Below are positions 17,365 through 26,351 of a DNA stretch of 64,000 bases, piece after piece. A program made the position numbers and the translations under genes. The notes under the pieces are model-generated. The model did not search any database. It was given only the letters and a program-made list of their open reading frames with translations, and had not been told where the DNA came from. This DNA comes from Winogradskyella ouciana (GTDB taxonomy: Bacteria > Bacteroidota > Bacteroidia > Flavobacteriales > Flavobacteriaceae): contig NZ_WJYA01000008.1 of NCBI RefSeq assembly GCF_009709615.1, positions 155,129 to 219,128 of the forward strand, written 5' to 3'. Positions within the stretch are counted from its first letter, which is position 1; each line of letters opens with the position of its first letter.

Positions 17365-17709
17365 ATGAAGTTATTGTACCAATTTAACAAGATATGTTTA
17401 ATTATAAACCTAATCCTTTACCTAACCTTCTTTTTTGGACTATATGCTCAAATTGTATTAGGTGGAATTCAAGTTATAAGCGCAATAGGACTTTTTTTCA
17501 TATGGAAGAAGTTTAAAGATAACCATAAAAAGCAATTTTTAATATACTGGATCTTGGTATCTCTTTATGGAATTGCCTGGTTATCAGAAATCCAGCTCAA
17601 CGATTTTTGGTGGTTAAGTATTATAGTTATTCCAATGTCTATTGCTATCTATTTTGTTTGGTTATTAAATAATTTAAAAAATATTAATGATGAAAACAGA
17701 TATTCCTAA
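17365..17709 (+). CDS. Small integral membrane protein of unknown function
   Basis: I do not recognise this 114-residue protein. It has four predicted membrane helices (about 10-28, 31-48, 57-75 and 83-102), a basic stretch between helices two and three (KKFKDNHKKQ), and tryptophan-rich segments (IAWLSEIQLNDFWWLS). No enzyme or transporter motif is visible. It is the first gene after the second palindrome and overlaps the next gene by 20-23 bp, so the two are translationally coupled and probably under control of the GbsR-type regulator. Confidence 0.75.
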   Translation: MKLLYQFNKICLIINLILYLTFFFGLYAQIVLGGIQVISAIGLFFIWKKFKDNHKKQFLIYWILVSLYGIAWLSEIQLNDFWWLSIIVIPMSIAIYFVWLLNNLKNINDENRYS

Positions 17710-18124
17710 TTGGCTTATTATTCTTGGTGGATGCGGTCAAATATTCACAGCGCTTATTTATCCTTACATAAGACATAAGGTTTTTGATTGGTATAATGAT
17801 GTTAAACAATTAAAACCATTGAATCAAGAAATCGCTAAAACCTATGGTAGATACATACAAGGGCTTAATTTCTCTTTTGGTCTAATTGCTATGATTATTC
17901 CATCTGATTTAAAAAATGGAACAAATTTGGCTATTGCGATAACAGGTCTCATTGCAGCTTATTGGGTGGGAAAAGTAGCTACCCAGATTGCCTATTATCC
18001 CATGTATGAAATACCTCAAAAAGTTATCTTTAAAATTGGAAGCTATTTCATGAACTTTCTATTTACACTATTCGCTGTAGTTTATACATGGCTACTGCTA
18101 TATAACATTTACGAAATCATTTAA
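17687..18124 (+). CDS. Integral membrane protein of unknown function
   Basis: This 145-residue protein is not recognised. Hydrophobic segments at about 8-28, 58-76, 79-97 and 115-141 suggest four membrane helices, with a polar linker (RHKVFDWYNDVKQLKPLNQEIAKTYGRYIQG) between the first two. ATG codons at 17687 and 17690 are both possible starts; either overlaps the upstream gene, indicating translational coupling. The methyltransferase gene starts 3 bp after its stop. Its neighbours suggest a membrane-lipid or quinone-like methylation role, but this is inference only. Confidence 0.75.
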   Translation: MMKTDIPNWLIILGGCGQIFTALIYPYIRHKVFDWYNDVKQLKPLNQEIAKTYGRYIQGLNFSFGLIAMIIPSDLKNGTNLAIAITGLIAAYWVGKVATQIAYYPMYEIPQKVIFKIGSYFMNFLFTLFAVVYTWLLLYNIYEII

Positions 18125-18127
18125 ATC

Positions 18128-19006
18128 ATGAAAGTACAATCAATTACATACACAACGGATTCTGAACAGAACAAAATAGAAATGGTAGATTTCTACAACG
18201 AAGCTACCGAAGACTACGAATTCTGGAGCAACGATTACAATATGCACTTTGGGTATTTTATCCCGTTTAAAACCAATCCGTTTAAACGTGATTCTATGCT
18301 CAATGAAATGAATAGTCAAGTACTTAAACGCTTACATATTGGTAAATCCAAGACCCGTTTGGTTGATATGGGCTGCGGCATGGGAGCCACAATGAGACAT
18401 GCCCTAAAGCAATACAAAAATATCATTGCTTATGGAATAACACTTTCCGATTTTCAGGTGAAACAAGGTAATGAACTTCTTAAAGGCAAAAACGGAATTA
18501 TACTCAAAGAAAACTATAACCATACATCATTTCAATCCAACACGTTTAATTCAGCGGTCGCTATAGAAAGTTTATGTCATTCTGGTCATGATTATAAATC
18601 ATTAAAGGAAGCATATCGTATTTTAAAACCTGGCGGACGCTTTGTCATTGCAGATGCTTTCTTGAAAAAAGATCAATCTAAGCTGTGTAGAGGTGGCAAA
18701 TACGCTTATAAAAAACTATGTAGCCATTGGAGCTTAGAAAAATTAGAAACACATGGCTACATAAGAGAAAAACTAGAAGCACTAGGCTTTATTGACATTA
18801 AAGTAGAAAACGTTTCATTTAAGGTTGCACCTTCAGTTTTGCACGTTCCTTTTGCCATTACAGGATTTATCTTAAAAAAGCTCTTTAACTTTAAAAGATT
18901 AAAGCAAGAAAGTTTCCATAATCTAAAAGGGTCATTTTACGCCTTGCTATCTGGCCTTCATATGAGAAGTTTCGGGTATTATATCATCAGTGCTACCAAA
19001 AGCTAA
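18128..19006 (+). CDS. SAM-dependent methyltransferase (class I, UbiE/sterol-methyltransferase-like)
   Basis: A 292-residue class I methyltransferase. SAM motif I is VDMGCGMGATMRH (about 79-91), followed by GITLSDFQVKQG (motif II region) and LKPGGRFVIADAFL (motif III). The N-terminal FYNEATEDYEFWSNDYNMHFGYF resembles the lead-in of sterol-, tocopherol- and prenyl-methyltransferases, which act on a hydrophobic acceptor. The C-terminal part after residue 225 is hydrophobic and basic, consistent with membrane association. It is the last gene of the palindrome-controlled operon with two membrane proteins. The acceptor is unknown. Confidence 0.88.
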   Translation: MKVQSITYTTDSEQNKIEMVDFYNEATEDYEFWSNDYNMHFGYFIPFKTNPFKRDSMLNEMNSQVLKRLHIGKSKTRLVDMGCGMGATMRHALKQYKNIIAYGITLSDFQVKQGNELLKGKNGIILKENYNHTSFQSNTFNSAVAIESLCHSGHDYKSLKEAYRILKPGGRFVIADAFLKKDQSKLCRGGKYAYKKLCSHWSLEKLETHGYIREKLEALGFIDIKVENVSFKVAPSVLHVPFAITGFILKKLFNFKRLKQESFHNLKGSFYALLSGLHMRSFGYYIISATKS

Positions 19007-19045
19007 TTAATAAGTTGGCTTATATTAGAAGTTAATATTTTATCC

Positions 19046-19053
19046 TATTTTTG
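19046..19053 (+). promoter_or_regulatory. -7 promoter box of the ECF sigma factor
   Basis: TATTTTTG, an exact consensus match, 20 nt upstream of the ATG at 19074. The nearest upstream TTG (19015-19017) is 28 bp away, longer than usual. Confidence 0.45.
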
Positions 19054-19073
19054 GTCTTGCAATGATATTTTAA

Positions 19074-19628
19074 ATGACTAATCATAAACTAGATCCCAAT
19101 AACTGGATAAAACTTTATTCTGACTATCTCTTTAACTACACGATTTCACGAGTTAACAATAGAGAGATTGCTCAAGATCTGGTTTCTGAAACATTTTTGG
19201 CAGGACTCAAGGCCATGAAAAACTTTAAGGGTGAGGCTACTGAACGCACTTGGCTAATTTCAATTTTAAAGCGTAAGATCATTGATTACTATCGCAAAAT
19301 AAATTCTAAAAAAGGCCAGGCAGAAGTTAGAATGAGCTATAGTAACCATACAGATGCTGAGGGTGACTGGCTAGAAGAACGTGTTGCAGACCCTTTTGAT
19401 AAAACGGCCGAAGATCGATTGGAAAATTCAGAATTGGGCGATGCCATTTACGATTGCATGTCTAAATTACCTGAAAAACAAGCCCAAGTTTTTAAAATGA
19501 AAACAATTTTGGGCTACGAAACCGAAACAATTTGTAATGAATTAAATATCACTGCGTCTAATCTTTGGGTAATCATACACAGAGCAAGAACAGCTTTGGC
19601 AGATTGCATGGAAGAAAAATGGTTTTAA
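19074..19628 (+). CDS. ECF-type RNA polymerase sigma factor
   Basis: A 184-residue extracytoplasmic-function sigma factor. Region 2 runs from about residue 14 to 80 (YTISRVNNREIAQDLVSETFLAGLKAMKNFKGEATERTWLISILKRKIIDYYRK in outline; key parts AQDLVSETF and TWLISILKRKIIDYYRK). Region 4 is about 125-178 (LPEKQAQVFKMKTILGYETE, then the helix-turn-helix NITASNLWVIIHRAR). It would direct RNA polymerase to a small regulon. A small 85-residue gene 39 bp downstream is probably its regulatory partner. Confidence 0.93.
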   Translation: MTNHKLDPNNWIKLYSDYLFNYTISRVNNREIAQDLVSETFLAGLKAMKNFKGEATERTWLISILKRKIIDYYRKINSKKGQAEVRMSYSNHTDAEGDWLEERVADPFDKTAEDRLENSELGDAIYDCMSKLPEKQAQVFKMKTILGYETETICNELNITASNLWVIIHRARTALADCMEEKWF

Positions 19629-19667
19629 AATATAATAAACCCTTCTCTTAGGAAGGCTAGAATAGAA

Positions 19668-19925
19668 ATGAAAAAAAGTTTTTTATTTATAAGTTGTGAG
19701 GAAGCAAAGCATATTTGTGACAAAAGACAATATGCTGAAGCTACAACATTGGAGCGAATTAAACTTGCTCTTAGGCTTTCTTGGTGCCGTATAACTAGAG
19801 CTTATTCCAGCAAAAACAACAAATTAACTGAAGCACTACAAAAGGCTGAAGTCAGTTATTTAAGAAATGATGAGCGAAGTAAGCTTCAACAACAGTTTGA
19901 AGAAGAATTAGCCAAGTACCAATAA
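19668..19925 (+). CDS. Small putative anti-sigma / zinc-finger-like protein
   Basis: An 85-residue soluble protein encoded just after the ECF sigma gene. Cysteines and histidine at C10, H15, C17 and C40 recall the small zinc-binding anti-sigma (zf-HC2-like) proteins often paired with ECF factors, but the expected second cysteine after C40 is a threonine and no membrane helix follows. The tail is a charged helix (LQQQFEEELAKYQ). It may be a degenerate or atypical anti-sigma factor; this is inferred from position and pattern. Its last 18 bp overlap the convergent UbiA-like gene. Confidence 0.65.
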   Translation: MKKSFLFISCEEAKHICDKRQYAEATTLERIKLALRLSWCRITRAYSSKNNKLTEALQKAEVSYLRNDERSKLQQQFEEELAKYQ

Positions 19926-20741
19926 TATAACGAGCCACATAATCGGCAAACCCTCCACCCAAAAAGCACTATAGTATTTAGATTGGCGCTTGTTGGAAAA
20001 CACCATAAACAGAAACGTCACAAATACCATTACTAATGTAGAAAGTATTGCATTTGCTGACAGTTCATCTCTAAAATACTCTAAAAAGAAAAACACCATT
20101 AACAACAAAACACCTGTGATTTTTGTGTTTTTGATTCCTATTTTTTGAGGAATGGTTCCCAATTTTAAACTGTCAAAATTCAAGTCCCTTATCTCAAAAG
20201 GCAACATTAATACAATGACTAAAATAAAGCGCTGTACAGTTGTTATTATAACATCAGAATCAATCGCAACGCCCAATTCAATCAAAGGCAAAAGCACAGT
20301 TGTAAACGCCCAAACCAAAGCTATAACATAAATTTTCAACCCACTAATCTCTCTTAAATTCATCTGGCTGTCCCTAAAATAACTCATAGGCAATAAAGGC
20401 ACAGCATACAAAAACGTAATAAGACCAAACACGGATAAATATATCAAGGTTTTTAGATTGAGCTGAAGTGCATAATAGCACATAGCAACAAATGCAAGAA
20501 GTGAGAATATCTGAATAGCTTTTAGCCATCCTGCTAAACTTCTATGGTGAAACTTAGCCACTCCAAAATATTTTACAAAGTTATAACCTGTAATGGTTGC
20601 AAAGAAGACAAAGTAAAGCACACTTTCATCATAATTCAGTCCAAACTGTAACAAGGTTATCCAAGTAAAGGCATATACAGCCAGTGCTACATGTATACTG
20701 CTATTAAGATAAAAATCAACAATGGCTTTTAAAACCTTCAT
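19908..20741 (-). CDS. UbiA-like polytopic membrane protein
   Basis: A 277-residue protein with about eight membrane helices and the overall layout of UbiA prenyltransferases, which attach isoprenoid chains to aromatic acceptors. The second aspartate motif appears as EIRDLNFDSLKLGTIPQKIG (near 183), a good match. The first NDxxD motif is not visible; the matching loop reads GYNFVKYFGVAKFHHR. The active site may therefore be altered, and enzymatic function is uncertain. A TATTTTTG box ends 4 nt before its ATG. It converges on the sigma-factor pair and diverges from gcvP. Confidence 0.75.
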   Translation of the reverse strand: MKVLKAIVDFYLNSSIHVALAVYAFTWITLLQFGLNYDESVLYFVFFATITGYNFVKYFGVAKFHHRSLAGWLKAIQIFSLLAFVAMCYYALQLNLKTLIYLSVFGLITFLYAVPLLPMSYFRDSQMNLREISGLKIYVIALVWAFTTVLLPLIELGVAIDSDVIITTVQRFILVIVLMLPFEIRDLNFDSLKLGTIPQKIGIKNTKITGVLLLMVFFFLEYFRDELSANAILSTLVMVFVTFLFMVFSNKRQSKYYSAFWVEGLPIMWLVILLVLG

Positions 20742-20745
20742 AAAA

Positions 20746-20753
20746 CAAAAATA
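20746..20753 (-). promoter_or_regulatory. -7 promoter box of the UbiA-like gene
   Basis: The minus strand reads TATTTTTG, an exact match, ending 4 nt before the ATG at 20741. Transcription from it would give a leaderless or nearly leaderless message. Confidence 0.45.
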
Positions 20754-20827
20754 GGCAATGTGTTAATAACCCTTGCTTTCCGTTAAAAACTTTAGTTTTC
20801 ATTAACTAATTAAAAGAGGTAAAGCTG

Positions 20828-20835
20828 TATTTTTG
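20828..20835 (+). promoter_or_regulatory. -7 promoter box of gcvP
   Basis: TATTTTTG, an exact consensus match, 28 nt upstream of the gcvP ATG. No glycine-riboswitch-like structure was seen in the short leader. Confidence 0.5.
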
Positions 20836-20863
20836 CAAAACTAAACAAACACAACATTTTTTA

Positions 20864-23713
20864 ATGGACACAACCTCTTTTGCACTTAGACATATAGGCC
20901 CAAGTTCTCAAGAACAAAAAGACATGCTAAATACTATTGGCGTGAGTAGTATGGACCAATTGGTTTCTGAAACCATTCCTGCAGGAATTCGCTTAGAAAA
21001 AGATTTGGATTTAGAGCCTGCCATGAGCGAGCAAGAATACTTAAACCATATCAATAAGCTGTCTCAACTCAATAAAGTCTATAAGTCTTATATAGGTCTG
21101 GGATATCATCCCTCTAATATGCCAGCAGTCATTCAGCGTAATATTTTAGAAAATCCTGGATGGTACACAGCATATACTCCATATCAAGCTGAAATAGCTC
21201 AAGGTCGATTGGAGGCGCTTTTAAATTTCCAGACAATGATCATAGATCTTACAGGAATGGAAATTGCAAACGCTTCTCTTTTAGACGAAAGTACAGCGGC
21301 AGCAGAAGCTATGAGTTTGCTATTTGCTGTGAGGGACAGAGCCCAGAAAAAAGCTGGTGTCAATAAGTTTTTTGTTTCAGATTTGGTCTTGCCACAAACG
21401 ATTGATCTGTTAGAAACCAGAGCAACACCAATTGGAATTGAATTAGAAATCGGAAATGAAGCCGAATACAATCTTTCGGACGAGTATTTTGGTGCCTTAC
21501 TGCAATATCCTGGAAAAAATGGTCAGATTACGGATATAAAGTCCTTTATAGAAAAAGCAAATGCCGTTAACATTAAAGTTGCCGTAGCTGCAGATATTTT
21601 AAGCTTGGTTAAGCTTGAAGCACCAGGGAAATTTGGCGCTGATGTGGTTGTTGGTACTACACAACGTTTTGGTATTCCGATGGGTTATGGTGGTCCACAT
21701 GCAGCTTATTTTGCCACAAAGGAAGCTTATAAACGAGATGTTCCAGGGCGTATAATTGGTGTGACCAAAGATGCCAATGGCAACAGAGCCTTGCGTATGG
21801 CATTACAAACCAGAGAACAACATATTAAGCGCGACAAAGCGACTTCTAATATTTGTACAGCACAAGTATTATTAGCCGTTATGGCTGGGATGTATGCAGT
21901 ATATCACGGACCAAAAGGTTTACAGTTTATTGCAGATAAAGTAAAAAATACGGCTTCAACATTAGCTAAAGCTTTAGAAAGTCTTGGTGTAGAACAAGTC
22001 AATTCACATTATTTTGATACGCTTCAGGTTAAAGCTGATCCTGTTAACGTGAAATATTATGCGGAGAAAAAAGAAGTCAACTTTTATTATCCAGACAGTA
22101 ACACTGTAACTATTTCAGTTAATGAAACCACTACTATTGAAGATCTAAATGAAATTGTTTCAATTTTTGAAATCGTTACCGAAAATAAAACTGATAAAAT
22201 TACTGAACTCATTGAAGGTGATATTATTCCAAGCGAATTGAAACGACAGACCGATTTTCTAACCTTTGAAGTGTTCAATTCTTATCATTCCGAAACAGAA
22301 TTGATGCGCTACATAAAGCGATTAGAACGAAAAGATTTAGCCTTAAATCATTCTATGATTTCGCTTGGGTCTTGTACTATGAAGCTTAATGCAGCATCAG
22401 AAATGCTACCATTAAGCTGGCCAAGTTGGGGAAATATGCACCCTTTTGCACCAGCTGACCAAGCTGCTGGTTACAAATTAATGCTAAATGCTTTAGAAAA
22501 TCAGTTGACTGAAATCACAGGATTTGCAGCCACCTCATTGCAGCCAAATTCTGGAGCTCAAGGTGAGTTTGCTGGTCTTATGGTTATTAGAGCTTACCAT
22601 GAATCTCGTGGTGACCATCATAGAAACATTTGTTTAATCCCGTCATCAGCGCATGGTACAAATCCTGCAAGTGCTGTAATGGCAGGTATGAAAGTAGTTG
22701 TGACCAAAGCATCTGAAAATGGCAATATCGATGTTGATGATTTAAGAGAAAAAGCAGAGTTGCATAAAGACAATTTAGCAGCTATAATGGTTACCTATCC
22801 TTCAACACATGGAGTATATGAGTCGGCCATAAAAGAAATTACGCAAATCATTCATGATAATGGTGGACAAGTATATATGGATGGTGCAAATATGAACGCC
22901 CAAGTTGGATTGACCAATCCAGGAAATATTGGAGCTGATGTGTGTCATCTCAACTTACATAAAACTTTTGCTATTCCACATGGTGGTGGTGGACCAGGTG
23001 TTGGACCAATTTGTGTTGCAGAGCAGTTAGTGCCATTTTTACCAGGAAATCCAATCATAAAAACTGGTGGACATCAAGCTATTTCCGCTATTTCATCAGC
23101 ACCGTTCGGTTCATCATTAGCATGTATAATTTCCTATGGTTATATAACAATGCTTGGAGCTGATGGCTTGAAAAAAGCGACGGAAGCAGCAATACTTAAT
23201 GCCAACTATATCAAAGAGCGATTAGAAGGTTATTACGACACACTTTACACAGGTGAAAATGGACGTGCTGCCCACGAAATGATTGTGGATTGCCGAGAAT
23301 TTAAAGCCAATGGTATCGAAGTCACGGATATTGCAAAACGTTTAATGGATTATGGATTCCATGCGCCTACGGTATCTTTCCCAGTTGCCGGCACTATGAT
23401 GATAGAACCCACTGAGAGTGAGAGCAAAGCAGAAATGGATCGTTTTTGTGATGCTATGATCTCAATACGCAAAGAGATAGACCGTACCTCTAAAGATGAG
23501 CCAAACAATGTGTTAAAGAACGCTCCACACACCATGGATATGTTAACCTCAGATGAATGGTTGTTGCCATACACTAGACAAGAAGCTGCATTTCCGTTAG
23601 ACTATGTAAAAAACAATAAGTTCTGGCCTAGTGTTAGACGTGTAGATGATGCCTATGGTGATAGGAATTTAATGTGTAGTTGTGCTCCTATAGAAGATTT
23701 TATTGAGGCATAA
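20864..23713 (+). CDS. gcvP: Glycine dehydrogenase (decarboxylating), P protein
   Basis: The 949-residue P protein of the glycine cleavage system decarboxylates glycine with PLP and passes the aminomethyl group to lipoyl-GcvH. The single chain contains both halves (alpha and beta subunits in some bacteria): an N-terminal half starting [17 protein letters not shown] and a C-terminal half starting [13 protein letters not shown]. The PLP lysine is in [18 protein letters not shown] near residue 700. gcvT and gcvH are not in the window, which is common in Flavobacteriia. It has its own promoter box. Confidence 0.97.
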   Translation: MDTTSFALRHIGPSSQEQKDMLNTIGVSSMDQLVSETIPAGIRLEKDLDLEPAMSEQEYLNHINKLSQLNKVYKSYIGLGYHPSNMPAVIQRNILENPGWYTAYTPYQAEIAQGRLEALLNFQTMIIDLTGMEIANASLLDESTAAAEAMSLLFAVRDRAQKKAGVNKFFVSDLVLPQTIDLLETRATPIGIELEIGNEAEYNLSDEYFGALLQYPGKNGQITDIKSFIEKANAVNIKVAVAADILSLVKLEAPGKFGADVVVGTTQRFGIPMGYGGPHAAYFATKEAYKRDVPGRIIGVTKDANGNRALRMALQTREQHIKRDKATSNICTAQVLLAVMAGMYAVYHGPKGLQFIADKVKNTASTLAKALESLGVEQVNSHYFDTLQVKADPVNVKYYAEKKEVNFYYPDSNTVTISVNETTTIEDLNEIVSIFEIVTENKTDKITELIEGDIIPSELKRQTDFLTFEVFNSYHSETELMRYIKRLERKDLALNHSMISLGSCTMKLNAASEMLPLSWPSWGNMHPFAPADQAAGYKLMLNALENQLTEITGFAATSLQPNSGAQGEFAGLMVIRAYHESRGDHHRNICLIPSSAHGTNPASAVMAGMKVVVTKASENGNIDVDDLREKAELHKDNLAAIMVTYPSTHGVYESAIKEITQIIHDNGGQVYMDGANMNAQVGLTNPGNIGADVCHLNLHKTFAIPHGGGGPGVGPICVAEQLVPFLPGNPIIKTGGHQAISAISSAPFGSSLACIISYGYITMLGADGLKKATEAAILNANYIKERLEGYYDTLYTGENGRAAHEMIVDCREFKANGIEVTDIAKRLMDYGFHAPTVSFPVAGTMMIEPTESESKAEMDRFCDAMISIRKEIDRTSKDEPNNVLKNAPHTMDMLTSDEWLLPYTRQEAAFPLDYVKNNKFWPSVRRVDDAYGDRNLMCSCAPIEDFIEA

Positions 23714-23819
23714 TTTTTGCTGTTGAACATCGTAAAATTGAACATTTTTTAAAAACTATTAAATAAAATATAGTTAAATTGTAGGTTGATTTGCAAAATA
23801 TAATTTCAGACACGGTATT

Positions 23820-24875
23820 ATGAATGTTAAAATAACGGGAACAGGTAGCTATATCCCGAAGAGTATAGAGAAGAATGAGGATTTTCATGAGCATAGATTT
23901 CTCAATCAAGATGGGACATCTATCGACTATCCAAATGAAATCATTGTAGATAAGTTTAAAGCTATTACTGGTATAGCTGAGAGACGTTATGCAAATGAGC
24001 AACTCACCTCATCTGATATTGGTTTTTTAGCGGCTCAAAAAGCTATTGACGACGCTAATGTTAACCCAGAAGAAATAGATTATATTATTTGCGCCCATAA
24101 TTTTGGTGATGTAAAAGCCAATACCATTCAAAGTGATTTACTGCCTTGTTTGGCATCTCGAGTAAAACATAGCTTAAGAATCAAAAACCCTAAGTGTGTT
24201 GCATATGATATACTTTTTGGTTGCCCTGGTTGGTTAGAAGGCGTTATACAGGCACAAGCTTTTATCAAAGCAGGAATAGCTAAACGTTGTTTGGTTATCG
24301 GTTCTGAAACATTATCTCGTGTGGTAGATAAGCACGATAGAGATTCTATGATTTATTCAGATGGTGCTGGAGCGACAATTGTTGAGGCATCGGAAGAGGA
24401 AGGAATTTTGGCCCATGAAACTGCAAGTTTTACGTACGACGAGGCTTATTATTTATTCTTCGGAAAATCGAACAACCAAGAGTTGTGCAAGGATACAAAG
24501 TACATTAAAATGCATGGCCGAAAAATTTATGAATTTGCATTGAATAATGTTCCTAACGCCATGAAAACATGCTTGGATAATAGTGGTATTGACATCTCTG
24601 AGGTTAAGAAAATATTGATTCATCAGGCTAATGAGAAAATGGATGAGGCCATTATAAAGCGATTCTACAGATTATACAAAACACCAGTTCCTGAAGGTAT
24701 TATGCCAATGAGCATCCATAAATTGGGTAACAGTTCTGTCGCCACTGTGCCAACACTTTTTGACCTTATCAGAAAGAACAAAATGAAAGACCATAGTATT
24801 GAAAAAGGTGACGTTATCATCTTTGCTAGCGTTGGTGCAGGAATGCATATAAATGCTATGACGTATAGGTATTGA
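23820..24875 (+). CDS. 3-oxoacyl-ACP synthase III (KASIII) family protein
   Basis: A 351-residue FabH-like thiolase-fold enzyme that condenses an acyl-CoA or similar primer with malonyl-ACP. The catalytic triad is visible: Cys135 in ILFGCPGW, His268 in ILIHQANEKM, and Asn304 in KLGNSSVAT. The insertion near residue 30-40 (LNQDGTSIDYPNE) and the CPGW context differ from housekeeping FabH, so it is probably a specialised KASIII rather than the fatty-acid initiator. A small methyltransferase gene follows 31 bp downstream. Confidence 0.9.
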   Translation: MNVKITGTGSYIPKSIEKNEDFHEHRFLNQDGTSIDYPNEIIVDKFKAITGIAERRYANEQLTSSDIGFLAAQKAIDDANVNPEEIDYIICAHNFGDVKANTIQSDLLPCLASRVKHSLRIKNPKCVAYDILFGCPGWLEGVIQAQAFIKAGIAKRCLVIGSETLSRVVDKHDRDSMIYSDGAGATIVEASEEEGILAHETASFTYDEAYYLFFGKSNNQELCKDTKYIKMHGRKIYEFALNNVPNAMKTCLDNSGIDISEVKKILIHQANEKMDEAIIKRFYRLYKTPVPEGIMPMSIHKLGNSSVATVPTLFDLIRKNKMKDHSIEKGDVIIFASVGAGMHINAMTYRY

Positions 24876-24906
24876 TTTTAAAATATAACGCTTTCGCGGT
24901 AATAAC

Positions 24907-25428
24907 ATGTACGAAAAAACATATCCGAATAAGCGTTATAAACTTACGCTTCAATTCCTAAAAAAACATATTAAAACCTGTGAATCTATTTTAGATTTAG
25001 GCGTTAAAAATCCCTTTTCAGAAATTCTGATTTCTGAAGGTTTTTCGGTTGAAAATACAACAGGAGAAGATCTGGACGAAAACCGTTCTGCCTTGAAAAA
25101 CTCATCAGCAGACGTAGTAACAGCTTTTGAAATATTTGAGCATTTATTGTCGCCATACGAAGTTCTGAAATCAATTAAATCCAACAAAATAGTGATAAGT
25201 GTCCCTTTGCGATTATGGTTTGCATCTGCTTATAGAAGCAAGACGGACAAATGGGATAGACATTACCATGAGTTTGAAGATTGGCAACTCGACTGGTTAT
25301 TAGAAAAAACAGGTTGGGAAATTAAAGATAGACAAAAATGGACCAACCCTGTAAAGAAGGTTGGTATAAGACCAATTCTTAGGAGGTTCACTCCACGTTA
25401 TTATATCGTCTATGCAGAAAGGTTTTAA
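24907..25428 (+). CDS. Small class I methyltransferase-like protein
   Basis: A 173-residue methyltransferase-like protein. The SAM motif region is ESILDLGVKNPFSEIL (about 25-40), less canonical than usual because the GxG glycines are poor (DLGVKNP). The acidic loop TGEDLDENRS and the motif ADVVTAFEIFEHLLSPYEVL follow the pattern of Methyltransf_11/23 proteins. It may therefore bind SAM weakly or not at all. It sits between the KASIII gene and a glycosyltransferase gene in the same direction, probably as one operon. Confidence 0.8.
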   Translation: MYEKTYPNKRYKLTLQFLKKHIKTCESILDLGVKNPFSEILISEGFSVENTTGEDLDENRSALKNSSADVVTAFEIFEHLLSPYEVLKSIKSNKIVISVPLRLWFASAYRSKTDKWDRHYHEFEDWQLDWLLEKTGWEIKDRQKWTNPVKKVGIRPILRRFTPRYYIVYAERF

Positions 25429-25431
25429 AAT

Positions 25432-25507
25432 TCCAAAACCTAAAACTCTAAATTCCAAATGGGTTTGCGTAGTTTTGATTTTTGAAATTTAGCAATTGGG
25501 ATTTGGA
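25432..25507. repeat. Imperfect inverted repeat overlapping the start of the glycosyltransferase gene
   Basis: TCCAAA..CTAAATTCCAAAT (25432-25460) is mirrored imperfectly by ATTTTTGAAATTTAG..ATTTGGA (25478-25507). The right arm contains the TTG start codon and the first eight codons of the glycosyltransferase. It looks like an interspersed element; the hairpin could mask the start codon. Confidence 0.55.
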
Positions 25508-26351
25508 CTTCTACATCATCATACCTGCACACAACGAAGAAGACTATATTGGTAAGACCTTGCAATCTCTGGTGGAGCAAACTGAATTGCCAAAGCAAGT
25601 TGTGGTGGTTAATGATAATTCTACAGACAAAACCGAAAATATTGTAAAAGATTTTGCTTCAAAATACAACTGGATTTCTTTAGTCAACATCACCTCATCA
25701 GATAAGCATCTACCAGGATCCAAAATTATCCATGCCTTTAACGAAGGACTAGAAACCTTAGATGACAATTTCGGCATTATCTGTAAATTTGATGCTGATT
25801 TAATCTTTCCAAAAGATTATCTAGAAGTGGTTTCAAATCACTTTAAAGCCAATAGGCAACTTGGTATGGCATCCGGTTTCTGTTTCATTGAAAAAAATGG
25901 AGATTGGGTTTTGGAAAATCTAACCAACAAGGACCATATAAGAGGTGCACTTAAAGCTTATAGGAAAGAATGTTTTAAACAGATTGGCCAACTGAAACCT
26001 TCAATGGGTTGGGATACAGTCGATGAGCTATTAGCCAAATATCACGGTTGGGAAATTCTCACAGACGAATCGCTAAAAGTAAAACACTTAAAACCAACTG
26101 GAAAATCTTACAACAAGGCTTCAAAATATTTACAAGGTGAAGCCATGTACAAAATGCGTTATGGATTTTGGATTACATTGATTTCGGCATTAAAACTCGC
26201 CTATAAAAAAAGGAGCTTTGGATTATTTAAGGATTATATGAAAGGTTACTTTAAAGCTAAATCCAATAGAACGGAATTCTTAGTCTCTAAAGATGAAGGG
26301 GAATTCATAAGAAAATTCCGTTGGGATGGGATTTTTAATAGATTATTCTAA
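25482..26351 (+). CDS. Family 2 glycosyltransferase
   Basis: A 289-residue GT-A fold glycosyltransferase. The N-terminal nucleotide-sugar motif is YIIIPAHNEEDYIGKTL with VVVNDNSTDKT, the metal-binding DxD is FDADLIFP near residue 105, and GWDTVDELLAKYHGW fits the acceptor/catalytic region. It would transfer a sugar to a lipid or polysaccharide at the inner face of the membrane. The only start that keeps the whole domain is TTG at 25482; no in-frame ATG precedes the catalytic motifs. That start lies inside an inverted repeat. The 3' end overlaps the convergent phosphatase gene by 4 bp. Confidence 0.88.
   Translation: MKFSNWDLDFYIIIPAHNEEDYIGKTLQSLVEQTELPKQVVVVNDNSTDKTENIVKDFASKYNWISLVNITSSDKHLPGSKIIHAFNEGLETLDDNFGIICKFDADLIFPKDYLEVVSNHFKANRQLGMASGFCFIEKNGDWVLENLTNKDHIRGALKAYRKECFKQIGQLKPSMGWDTVDELLAKYHGWEILTDESLKVKHLKPTGKSYNKASKYLQGEAMYKMRYGFWITLISALKLAYKKRSFGLFKDYMKGYFKAKSNRTEFLVSKDEGEFIRKFRWDGIFNRLF

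Noticed and set aside
20761..20863. Glycine riboswitch before gcvP
   Set aside because: The gap is only about 120 bp, shared with a divergent gene, and no tandem aptamer-like structure is visible.
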